Positions 10,850-20,955 of a stretch of DNA of 64,000 nucleotides are shown here, in pieces (the first letter of the stretch is position 1; every line of letters starts with the position of its first letter). The stretch is from contig CM073590.1 of assembly GCA_037074705.1 (NCBI GenBank), forward strand, positions 214,564,746 to 214,628,745, read 5' to 3'. A program made the position numbers and the translations under genes. Origin of the DNA: Zhengitettix transpicula. Its lineage: Eukaryota > Arthropoda > Insecta > Orthoptera > Tetrigidae. The notes under the pieces are model-generated. The model saw only the letters and a program-made list of their open reading frames with translations. It was not told the DNA's origin and made no database searches.

Positions 10850-11096
10850 TTTTTTAGAATAGGCTACATGAGGCTAATCCACGTGGTTGCAACTCCCTTT
10901 TAATAGCATAGGAAGGGATTTGAAAGGGGAGATGCGAAAGGGTAGAGGAAGGTAGACAAGGGTTAACTAGGGGCCCACGGGCTGCAATTTAAGGATGCTA
11001 CCCGGAATTTGCCTTAAAGTGATGCAAGTCAAACCATAGATAACCTGCATCAGGTATGTAGGGCAGTGGGTACTTGTCCCACTCCCTTAGTAGAGC
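10850..11096 (-). mobile_element. Poly(A) retroposon, 5'-truncated copy (a)
   Basis: On the plus strand a T-rich run at 10829-10855 is followed by AGGCTACATGAGG, ATAGCATAGGAAGGGATTTG, GGGTTAACTAGG, TACCCGGAATT and GTGGGTACTTGTCCCACTCC. This matches the proximal half of the complete copy at 62848-63405, so the sense strand is minus with a 3' A-rich tail at the low-coordinate end. The 5' half is absent, as is typical of incomplete reverse transcription. Target duplications are not clear. Confidence 0.75.
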
Positions 11097-11304
11097 GTAT
11101 AATATAAAATTAATTTGTGTGTATAATTTTATATTTATTGGCGTAGCAGAAGTATTGGAAGAAAAAATAAATAAAAACGTATTTTTTTCTCTGCGGTGTT
11201 ACACTAAAATTCTCCTAAATACAACGGTACAACAAGTTGTAATATAAAAGTCCACATTGAGTATTTTTCCGGATAAATTAATTCATTTGATTGATTTAAG
11301 CTTT

Positions 11305-11372
11305 TCCTCGCTCGAACCCGAGTGTGCTAGGATATTCGCACGGCTAAATTAAAGCTGAGCCACATTCTCCGG
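11305..11372 (-). repeat. tRNA-like sequence, probable SINE head or tRNA pseudogene
   Basis: On the minus strand GTGGCTCAGC (11354-11363) resembles a pol III A box, and GGTTCGAGC (about 11310-11318) resembles a B box. The boxes are about 45 nt apart, as in tRNAs. GGCT...AGCC gives a perfect 4-bp D stem, GTGC...GCAC an anticodon-like stem, and CTCG...CGAG a T-like stem. The acceptor stem does not close well, so a functional tRNA is unlikely. Sequence on both sides is not matched elsewhere in the window. Confidence 0.45.
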
Positions 11373-11778
11373 GATGCGTGGGAATGCAAGTCAGCGGGTT
11401 GCGGTCGCTCACCCTACGTGGCGCGTGCACCGCTGCACACAGTATTAGAAATATCCCGCTCTATGAGGGCTCTAATTGGACAACCTAGCATTATCGGGTT
11501 GTGGATCGAGGTGAATACCGCAGTCGTGATTGGCCGCGGGGGTCCTAATGCAATCCAGCCAGATTCTCTTCAGTTATGTTCTGTACTAAAAATAATATAT
11601 TATTGAAACAACTCTTAATTCACTGAACTGCAGAGAAACTGCAAACACTACGCCTAGGTTCAATTATTTGAACCTTTACTCCCATGTTACTGTATTTCCT
11701 ATTCCATTTTCTGAATTATTCTTTTATTCTCTAGATCGGTAACCAAGTGCGCGAACGGAGGCATAGCTTAGTTAAAAT
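11373..11778. other. Less AT-rich spacer
   Basis: 11373-11570 is GC-richer than its surroundings and holds a 62-codon frame (11418-11606, MARAPLHTVLEISRSMRAL...). I recognise neither a domain nor a second copy. Confidence 0.35.
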
Positions 11779-13150
11779 ATAAAAAAAACGTCTGATTGAA
11801 AATAATGAATAAGAAACATAGCCAATTCAGACGTAAAGGGTAATATAAATACCACTCAACGTTTCTGGGATCCTTCACTTGTCAGTTGACAACACTCTAA
11901 AGTGACGAAAACGCAACGACAATGGGATAGCCGAAAGGCTAGCGTAACAATAAGGGAGCAACGACAATGGGAAAATAGAAGGTTCAGCGTAATAAAAAGA
12001 GATCATAGCAATTATTGAGTTTCATAGTGTCTGTTTGTACATTAATAACTGTGATGTTTGATTTCATGTGAAGCAATTCCGAAATGAGTCTGGAATATTA
12101 TAAAATCTCAGAATTTTGTCAATCAAATGTATGTTTCGAATTGATTACATATTTCGATACTACAGATTGTTTATCAATTGTTTGATATTAGATATATGTT
12201 CATTGATACGTGTGTTAAGGGAACGTTTTATTTGCCCTATCTAGCAGGAATTACAGTTAGAGCAACAGATTTTCTAGGTGTAGGTGTCAAGTGCGTCCTT
12301 TTGGTTTTTAATCAAGTAGGAAAGAGTATTAGTGGATCTTCCGTATATTCGTCTTTTCGAAAGAATTATGTAATTATACGCATAGAAACGGCCACGCTGA
12401 ATACAATGCTGTTGCCCACAGATCCATAACAGTAGTTGTTTAGGAGATATTGATGTTTTTTCTGTTTTTATAAAAAAAATTTTGCTTGTAGTCTTCTAAA
12501 GAACCATTTTTCTTCTAAATCTTCGTTATTTCGCGAAATGTAGGTATGCATCTTGATGTAAGCGGCCACACTGAACACAATTTCGTTGACCGCAGATCAA
12601 TAACTGCAGGAGTTTAGGAGATATACCTGTTTTTCTGTTTTTTTTTAACTTTTTCTCTTATTCTTCTACATATTCATTTTTCTTCTGAATCTTCGTCGTT
12701 TCGCGAGAATTAGGTATCTATTCCTATTGAAGCGGCCACGCTGAACACAATGCTGTTGACCGCAGATCGTTAACAGCAGTTGTTTATGAGATATAGCAGT
12801 TTTTCTGTTGTTTTTTTAAATCTTGCTCGCATTCTTCTAAATATTCATTTTTATTCCAAATTTTCGTCTTTTTGCAAGACAAAAATTTTTATGAATGTCT
12901 GATGTAGAAATTTGTAATAAGGGAATACGAGAAAAAATTTGACATGAGGTGTTTGGGGACGATTGGCAGTAAAATATTGGATTTTCTTCAATCTGCTGTT
13001 TCTGTGTTTAATAATAAACTTTAAAGAGTACTCATTTAAGATGAAAATGTTTCGGACAATTTTTCAGTTGTGTTGATGTAACTTGGAGTTAGAAAGTAAT
13101 ACAGCTCTGTCTACAAGATTGTATACCATTGCTCTCTTTTGGTTTGGAGG
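11779..13150 (-). pseudogene. PLE family 1 copy, C-terminal half, split by a satellite-like array
   Basis: Read on the minus strand, NQKRAMVYNLVDRAVLL with SNSKLHQHN (about 13070-13150) matches NQKRAMGYNLVDRA of the PLE at 26040-27190. It continues through CTACATCAGACATTC to about 12863. It resumes at 12347 with the GATCCACTAATACTC...AAAACCAAAAGGACG equivalent, then the C-terminal and 3' region (TAATGTACAAACAGACACTATG), and ends in the PLE terminal repeat (AACGTTGAGTGG...GACGTTTTTT) at 11779-11880. The GIY-YIG core is mostly lost between 12040 and 12290. Stops and deletions make it inactive. Upstream of 13150 the similarity ends. Confidence 0.75.
12348..12862. repeat. Three tandem monomers of ~172 bp (satellite-like array)
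   Basis: TTCGT(C/T)(T/G)TTTCG-type starts occur at 12348, 12522 and 12692 and again at the right boundary (12863), giving unit lengths of 174, 170 and 171 bp. Each unit carries CGGCCACRCTGAAYACAAT, a GTTG(A/C)CC(G/A)CAGATC box, a GTTTAKGAGATAT box, a TTTTTCTGTT run and ATTCTTCTA. The array interrupts the PLE at 11779-13150. The TTCGTCTTTT flanks on both sides could be a duplicated target or a half-unit. Confidence 0.85.
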
Positions 13151-13671
13151 ATACAAACAACTAGAAGGATGAATTTTAATTTTTAGTCTCATCATCAGAT
13201 GTGAACGGAGGCAGCAGTGGATAAAATGGAGACATACATGAAGAGAAATTAAAAAACTCGGAATGTAAAGGGAAATTGCAATATATATTTTTTGAGAGTG
13301 GTTCATTATTTTCATACAATTCTGTAGGAACTGCCGTAAAATTAGCAGAGTATTGGAGTATTGGAGGAATATGAACTTCATGACGACTGCATCGTGGTTT
13401 GCTTTATCGAGAGAACACGGGCCTTCACATTGAATGAAACATATTGGTTCAGGGGAATTGGATCGTGCTTCTTTCATCCTATAACTTGCGCCTGGTGACT
13501 TCCTGCTTATAAATATTTGCTACAGTGGCACGACGACAAATTTGATATAGAAATTGTGGAAGGCTGACAGTCGACATATTTTAATGAGGACATACATTAC
13601 TACTGGACATCATTATACAATCAAGGACCGCTTCATACTTCGGTTTTTAGTTTCCTTTGTTTGAAACAGGT
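13151..13671. other. Spacer
   Basis: The 137-codon minus-strand frame at 13064-13477 is PLE-derived only at its C-terminal end. Its N-terminal part (MKEARSNSPEPICFIQ...) is unmatched and probably read-through into flanking DNA. Confidence 0.45.
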
Positions 13672-14020
13672 ATTTCAAATGAGGTACCCACAATCCGCGC
13701 CGCCTAGGGTGGCTTTGAGAGGTGTACGAGCAAGGGTCGTAGGCGTTGGTGCATACGGCAAGAGTTATTCGCCATTATCATTGAACCAGTCGACCAACTG
13801 CCACCCAAATTTGACTGATAAGAGCATGGAGACGGAGATGCTTCGTCCCTGTAGCAATGTCTTAACTCGCGATATCGGAAGTATCGAGAGCCCTACCTAC
13901 CTGATATTTGTTATTCTCAGGTCTTCTCTACATCACATTTAGGCGAATACCGAGAAGGATCCGGGAGCCATAGTTAACCCTTGGTTACCTTCCTCTCCCA
14001 TTCACGCACTTGCTATTAAA
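13672..14020 (+). mobile_element. Poly(A) retroposon, diverged copy (b)
   Basis: Sense-strand blocks GGTGGCTTTGAGAGGTGTACG, GCATACGGCAAGAGTTATTCG, TTTAGGCGAATACCGAGAAGG, GGATCCGGGAGCCATAGTTAAC, CTTGGTTACCTTCCTCTCCC and TGCTATTAAAGG follow the family order. This is the most diverged copy, with a replaced central section at about 13790-13935. The 93-codon frame 13661-13942 inside it is accidental. Confidence 0.65.
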
Positions 14021-14507
14021 GGATAGGAAGCCGAACGTTTATGAGTCTCAAGTGTCTCCAAAAAAAACTAATCGCAACGACAATTTTTGAATAGACACAG
14101 AGAACTATGCTGTCATATAAAAGATGAATAAATTACTGGTGGCTTAATAATTTTTGAAAAATTGTCCTTATAACAAAACTTTCCGTCGAAAAGATCATAA
14201 TAATCACATCAATTCGTTTCCTTGAGTATATCTGTTCACTTATATATTTCCCAATAATTTCTCGGTACTCTTCGGTATATTGGGTCCCACTAATCGATGT
14301 CTTCTTAAAGTCTCTGTCCCAGTTACTAAACGATACACTTAGTTATTTTAGTATATACGAGACCCATATCCTGAAAAACTGGATTAGTGCCTTAGACATT
14401 CATAGGATGCCCCCAAACGTGAAATCCAACCTTTATATTCATGAAATCTTATCCCCTCTTTTTTATCATTTCAATGTATATATATTATTACGTGGGAGTA
14501 TATGTAT
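14021..14507. other. AT-rich spacer
   Basis: No gene. Just left of the LTR at 14508 lies a TA-rich stretch with TATTATTACGTGGGAG, which may be a degraded PBS-like module and ATTACA end of another copy. Confidence 0.35.
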
Positions 14508-15492
14508 TGTAATGCCAATTAATTAAGACATTAATTGTGAATTTGAAAATCTAAACTGTTAGAGAAATCCTTTGTGGCGGCGGTCGAGAACAGAACAACA
14601 ATAGACAATCCAAGCACTGTTTCCTTTGTCGGAAGGCCCGCAAAATGGCGTATGCGCGCTAAAATTGCGAGACGGGAGTCAGTTGGCAGGAAGGTTTGGT
14701 CAGGTACAGGTCGCATTAAAATATTGAGGAGTCAGTTCGCATTATGATTTGGTGAGATACAGTTCGCAAAGTTTGATGAGATAGGGTTTGCTGTGGGACG
14801 TCGTCGAAGTAGTAACTGTTAATTGGCGACGATAGAGCAGCTAGCAGGAAGGCAAGGACAAAATAAGCATTCACTACAGCATAACGACAAAACCTGCTTA
14901 GTAAAAAAAAGCAGTTTTGTGCACATAGCCGGCCAGAGTTAGCAGAACAATAAAGACAACCCAAACGACGAAACGCAGAAATTTGCCCAAGGCGAGTGGA
15001 CTACCGAGAGACGAAAGGAGGATCATCCGGATTCCTGTCGACATATAAAAATATTGATTTAGAATCTGTGAGTTTTAGAAGCAGTGCAAAACCCATAATA
15101 GTGTTTTCAAAAATTAAAGGTATCCTGGAATGCTGGGCAGCCGTGAGTAACATTATAAAAACAACTAATTATGTAAACCTGATTAAAAGATAGCCGTCAG
15201 ATTTCGTTCTCTTCTTATTGATTAAAATTGTTAATAAGAGTCAATCTTTTTAGTTTAACTTCGTTCACAATTAAATTTTGTTCTAATTTAATTGACAAGT
15301 AACTTCCTTTTTCTTTAATTGTAAACTGTTGATAAGATTATAAATAAAATGATTCGCCATTATCAAACCCAGTTATGACCCTGAGAGATTGTGATATATT
15401 TAAATTTGTAATTATTTAAATGATTTCCAATAAATATTTTGTTTGTAAATATAAACTTTTCATTTAAAAAGCCCTTTAATTTGAATATTACA
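14508..15492 (+). mobile_element. Solo LTR, copy 2 of the (TA)n-associated family
   Basis: TGTAATGCCAATTAATTAAG at 14508 to ATTACA at 15492, 985 bp. A 4-bp duplication GTAT lies immediately outside both ends (GTAT before, GTATATAT after), as expected for LTR-retrotransposon integration followed by LTR-LTR recombination. It shares GTATGCGCGCTAAAATTGCG, GGAGTCAGTT, GTCAGATTTCGTTC, TTATCAAACCCAGT and GACCCTGAGAGA with the other copies and ends in AATAAATATTTTGTTTGT plus about 50 bp. It has no PBS-like module, so it defines the LTR boundary for the family. Confidence 0.8.
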
Positions 15493-17339
15493 GTATATAT
15501 TTATTTGTGTGTTAGAGAGAAATTTTGAGCCCTCAGAAAATTTAGAGGAAGATTAGGATTTTTTTTTACTGGAAACAGAAATCTACGTTTAACAAACCAT
15601 CCAACAACACCGTTCATGCAAGAAATCTGTAGTTTTTCATGTGAATATCGTGAGGTTCGTTGAGAACAGATAATTTGATAAAAAAAATATTTAGTTATAT
15701 AATTCTGAAAACAACATATTTTAAGGCAATATAGCCAACTTTGCATAAATGTTTTTGGAAAATGCGAATTACATCTCTTATTTCGGTTGGACTACTTTAT
15801 AAATGTTTAACTTTATCATTAATATTTGGGTTAAATAATAAAATACTTGACTGAATTATTGGTGGCATTAGGTTTTCTACTGATCCTTTTTGTAATATCC
15901 GAACGAAGTGAGACTTAGTAGCTTAGAAGAATCTTTACTAATGTTTCAAAGCAAAAGTACTGAATTGGGCTCTAGTATTGAGAAAATACATCTGAAAAAA
16001 TTTTGTGATTATAGATAATACTGAAAATCCAAATATTTGTAGAGGAAAATGAAAGTCCGAAATTCAATATAAAAAAAACAATAAATTTTCGAAACACTAA
16101 TTACGAATTACCCTAATACGGAATTTACCTACGAAATTTTTTTATTAAAGAGTTAAATGTTGCATTAACATAGATTGTCAATAGAGAAATCATTGGTTTA
16201 CATAGGAATCAGGCCTCTTAACAAATATAAGAAACACCCTAATGTCAGCAATAATTGGCTAGGGCGAAATTTAGATGAACGACTTGAGAAGTAGCGAGGG
16301 CAGCTTGGACAAACAAAATGGCAAGTCTTAGAAGTACTACCAATTATATGGAAATATTATCGCGCTCAGAAATAACATTTTGTTAATGAAACACAAATTA
16401 TATATTGAATCTGTCCGCAGTAGTCTAGCGATATACGCCAATTCTAACAATTCTACAAAAATTATTTATTTTATTACTTAGTTCTCTGCAGACGAAATCA
16501 TATAAATTTAGTACTCATTATTATCCAGGTAAATAGGCCTATAATTGAGGACTTGTATGAAATATAGAAACAACTTTCATTTGACATCACAGACAAATAC
16601 AGATATACATTGACGTTGTTCTTACGAAAATTGGATCTCAGCGTTGGGGGTCATGAGTTGTCGTGCAGAACTTATAAGGAAGTTAACGGCGGCCGGATTT
16701 ACAGGAGTCTAGCTCTCAAGGCTGACTTCCTTCACTTCTTGAGTCTCATTCTCTTTCTCTATCCTGCAATACTTCTTCAACCCCTAGCTGGTCACGCCGC
16801 GACGTTTTCCTATATCCCCTATTTCCACCAAAGCAAAATTTGTCGTTTCGTGATAATTCCCGCAGCCTTTTCAACACACTTGGGTGGGTTCAATAACAAT
16901 ATTTGTTTTGTATATGCCACGTACATGACACATTCATGGCGACATTTCGGCGTCTAGTTCTTACGTGCCCAGGCACACAGGAATTTTGCTACTGATGATC
17001 AATTAAAAAAAATTGGTAACATTTATTGTTCAGCGCTTTCGTGTGCTTTTTGGGTTGCTTGTTGTCCGTCCGAAACGCATTCTCAAAATTTTGGAGTAAA
17101 AAATTATTATTCATACTCTGGGCTTCGTAATGGTTTCCGGAATCGCAATGGCTTTCTTCTGTGCTGTGAGGAATGGGCAGCAAAACTGGAAACTTTAACC
17201 ACTGAATTGGGAGCAAATAACATGTACCTTCTCCTAGTTTTTTTTAAAAAAAAATTATACTCTGCGTGAACTGATGTATGTATTGAAGAATGAATGTTAC
17301 AACTTCGCCGAAAAAAAATTAAACAATTTCAAATCGATA
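15493..17339. other. AT-rich spacer with a 115-codon frame
   Basis: A plus-strand frame at 16610-16957 includes a hydrophobic stretch (FLSLILFLYPAILLQPLAG). The local DNA (16610-16960) is less AT-rich than its surroundings. I see no homologue, splice context or second copy, so coding status is open. Confidence 0.35.
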
Positions 17340-17600
17340 TTAATTAATATATTGCTAAAACGAGTAATTCCTGCACTCGGTCGCAATGCAAATTGGAGCT
17401 AATATTAATACCGGCATTAATTACAGCATGTCCTTAACATAATTAAAGCGAGAGACGTGGTCTCTAAGCTTAATTACAGGCTGTTCTTGAAGAGGATAAT
17501 TATAAAGGGTGTGCGTCGCAGTGCAGGCTGGAGTTATCTGCAGTGCCACGGTTGACTTGCTCCATGCTGGGGAAAGCGGTAAATGGAGCGAGTGCACTCC
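17340..17600. promoter_or_regulatory. Candidate conserved non-coding element
   Basis: A compact, less AT-rich block contains an ATGCAAAT octamer (17386-17393, POU-type site) and two TAATTACAG homeodomain-type sites (from 17418 and 17471), with CATAATTAAAGCG between them. Such clustering is common in insect developmental enhancers, but also arises by chance in AT-rich DNA. Inference only. Confidence 0.2.
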
Positions 17601-19372
17601 GGAATCGTACGAAGGAACGACTTTCCTAAAAACGAAAGCTCGATTCCACAGCCGGTAGCGTTTCTAAATTATAGAACCAAAATTCTCAAAGCGATTTGTC
17701 TGCATAAAAATGGGTTCAAGGTTGAAACCTTCCTATGGAATAGGGTCTCAAATCTAATGCAATGCAACCACTGTTTTGTAGAACTGTATTGGCACGTAGA
17801 AATCTGTGGGTGGGTGAGAAAAATATTTGAGACGTACTGTTTATAAAGAAAATTTCACATGAAATGAAAATAAAACGTAAATCTTATATAAAGTTCGATT
17901 ATTTTTCCAGGTTTTTCAAAAATATTTTTTTACATAGCTGTAGTATTTTAAGATCCTCACGTAGGACCATTCCGCTGTTTTGAAGTATATAAAAATAGGA
18001 AATCAAAGTCAAGTAAATTTTCTCAAAATAATCTTATTAAATAATGTAATATTGCGTTCCTGCAAAAACTTAGAAATTTAAATCCGAAGGATGTAAAGGA
18101 ATTTTAGTTATCGCTAAGTCGCGAAAATGAAAAGGCTGAGGAGAATCAGGTCGGAGGAAAATCCAGCGCCGTATCTACTTCAGTGTCGAAAGGAAGGCTT
18201 CTTGGATAGGAAAATACGAAAGTCGATAACGTGGGGTTCCATAGACATGAACATAAAACAGAAAGCACTATGACGTTAAAGATAAAGTTTAATAGAAAAG
18301 AATAAGACTGAGTATAGTAACCAGGAGCGTCCCGCACTCCATGATGGTTGTAGCAAGACAGCCGACGAAGAGTGGCTCCGAAGTTGGCGAGAAAAAAACC
18401 CCTCCCTAGTGAAAAAACATTTGCAGAAGGTGGGGAACGAATCAAAACTTCTTATCAGATCACGTGATCTGTACATGAGCCCCTACGAAACCGGTTCAAA
18501 CAGAGTTTCGACCGAGGCAGCAACATAACCCTAAACCGCCAATTTTCTGCGGGTCTAGCGTCGCCACTTGAAACCCACACATCCTCCCTAGCCCGAGTTG
18601 AAAGAAATTTCTCATGGGTGTGTGGTAACCGAATTAATAAAGAAAGTTATATGACAATAATAAAAGAATCACCAATACATAAAAATGTAACTTAGAATAC
18701 AAACTTGGCTCTTTCTTGTCCTAATTACATCGATATCGGATTGTAATAAACGACCGTCAGCATGTTTTGACACAATTCCTTTTACTGGATTAATGTTAAA
18801 TGGTATAAATAAGCGAGATCGATAGTGGAATAGTAGTTAAAAAATGTAATTCTACATGCAATATAATTATTTACTATTTTTACATACATTTATTTTGGTC
18901 TTATTGAAAACTTTTAATGCCTCGGTGAATCTATTAACAGAATTCGCAGTCCAAGTAATAAGAAATGGAAACGGTATCTAAAAACATGTTTTAATTGGCA
19001 CCGGGGAACGTCGTATCTAAACACCTCGCTTCGAGAGAGAGAATTTAATTTGATAATAGGTAAAAGAGATGGTTACTTGAAGCGTTATATTTATAGGAGG
19101 CGTAATTTAATTTTTAGGGTAAATATGTTTCCTTTATAAAATTTTATTTTATATGGTGATTAGTGCATACTAAATTTAATGCGAAACTTAAAACTGGTTC
19201 TGTTAAGTCACGATATTAAATTGTTCCGTGCCAAAAGTATAAATGCTTGCAAGTAATTATAAAATAAAGCATATGCGTAAAAGTATACTAATTATGTATA
19301 GACAAATAAGATACCAAATTAAGTACCACTAATTAGCACTTATTTTTGTCTGATACTTCGCTATTTATTTAA
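17601..19372. other. Spacer
   Basis: Short frames at 17583-17846 and 18146-18476 have no recognised domains. 18480-18600 is GC-richer (CGAAACCGGTTC...ACCGCCAATTTTCTGCGGG) but unmatched in the window. Confidence 0.35.
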
Positions 19373-19943
19373 TCTATCTATATAATAAAAAAGAATGTAT
19401 ATTTGTATGTATGTATTTGCGTTGTCTTTATACAAATTTTATCGCGTGGACAGAATGCAACAAAAATTGGTACACATAATCTTCAAAATACGAGAAACGG
19501 TACTGTGAGGGTGAGAAACGCCTAGCATACATGTGGAAAGAATTATAATTAAAAACCGTGATCATTAAATATTAAATTACTGCGCGCCAAGAGACAATGA
19601 CGTCACGCGAGAGAAAGACGTTACTACGCAACGAACAAAGGAAATATTTCCTTTATTAGGAATGAAATAAAGCAGAAATATTTTCTTCAGCAATACTCCA
19701 TCGAATGGTAATAAAGAAGAATACGAATTACTTTACCATCCTTGCGGAAAATGTAAGTTAATTTTCGCGCTATATTAGTTGTGAGTCTAGCTAACAATTT
19801 CATCAATGTAATATTTCGTAATGTATGAAGACTGAGTGACAATTATATCCTGAAGTACTCAAGTAATATATTTAAGTATTCAATTAAATACTTTTTCGAG
19901 TTTATATAAATAAGTACACGAGCAACGCCGGGCATCCAGCTAG
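19373..19943 (+). mobile_element. Non-autonomous Helitron, complete ends
   Basis: Starts TCTATCTATATAATAAAAAA and ends AACGCCGGGCATCCAGCTAG, followed by T. Helitrons characteristically start TC, end CTRR after a GC-rich terminal stretch, and insert between A and T without target duplication. Here the flanks are A (19372) and T (19944), exactly as expected. 571 bp, no Rep/helicase coding. It shares a GTGAGGGTGAGAAACG block with the copy at 43268. Confidence 0.8.
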
Positions 19944-20862
19944 TTTGTAAATATAAATGGATCTGTACATGACCTAAGCTGTTTCTTTTAGACTAAATTC
20001 GTGTGATAAACACGTGATATAAAATCTAAAATATTACGTTCGTTAACTATTAACGTCTCTGAGTTGTGAACAGTAGAAAATCATTATTTTATTATAACTC
20101 ATGGTAAAGTGAAAACGTTTTGCTCCATATTGATGTATCCACAGGATTTTGAACCATGGAAATAAAAACGTTATTTTAACGCCAAGTTCCGATTATTATT
20201 TATTCTCTATACGTACCGAAATGGCTTGAGCTACTTTTTCCTTCAAGATGAGTTCAATAATTGAATTTGAGTCAGTTAAAATGTGAATATTATAATGGAG
20301 TCATTTATATTTATTATTTCCCATTTTACGAAAAAAAAATGTTGCAATATTTTAAAATATTTTGTAATTTCTGTATAGTAGTACAATGTAAGTTTTAATA
20401 TTAATTTAACTTCATTGCAAGTACTACGAGACATATTCCGTTATAAAATTTTCTGTCCATTTTTCCAAATATTCCCAACCTAATTACTAAAATTCTCATC
20501 GAGCTGTTTAGGAACTCTTCAAAATAATTCTGAAAATTGAATAAGACATCAAACCAAACAAATATTTCTTTCCTATCTTTTCTTCATCTTTCATCATTTT
20601 CGTCACATTCTTCTCACGGCCGAAGCGACGAAATGTCTCTGGACCGAGGTCTGCTGTTTAAATCGGTTTTCTAAGATATCAGTGGCCGCCATTTATGGCC
20701 CCTAATCCGAACACTTAGCGAGCGGGAAATCCCTACTAATCCCTTTCTGGCATTTGTCGCTGATTGTCGGAACATCAAATTTCCAAAGTATACAATAACT
20801 TCATAGAGATTTTTCCATATGCATACTACAAGTTAAAATAAGAAATGACAGAAATCCTTCGT
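19944..20862. other. Spacer
   Basis: AT-rich. A GC-richer patch at about 20610-20770 (CACGGCCGAAGCGACGAAATG...GGCCGCCATTTATGGCC) has no recognised function. Confidence 0.35.
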
Positions 20863-20955
20863 TGAATAAGAAAGATAACCAATTCAGACAAAAAAGGTAA
20901 TATAAATACCAAACAACGTTTCTGGGATCCTTGTCCCTTTCGTCTTGTGCAAAGA
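20863..20955 (-). repeat. PLE family 1 terminal repeat, solo fragment
   Basis: TGAATAAGAAAGATAACCAA, TTCAGACAAAAAAGG, AATATAAATACCAAACAACG and TTTCTGGGATCCTTGTCCC match the left arm at 8022. No coding sequence is attached. Confidence 0.75.

Noticed and set aside
12348..12862. CRISPR-like array
   Set aside because: Units are ~172 bp and homogeneous, with no short direct repeat plus unique spacer pattern, and the DNA is eukaryotic.
16610..16957. 115-codon frame with a hydrophobic segment as a membrane protein
   Set aside because: No signal for a promoter, homologue or conserved motif. An open frame of this length is expected by chance in 64 kb.
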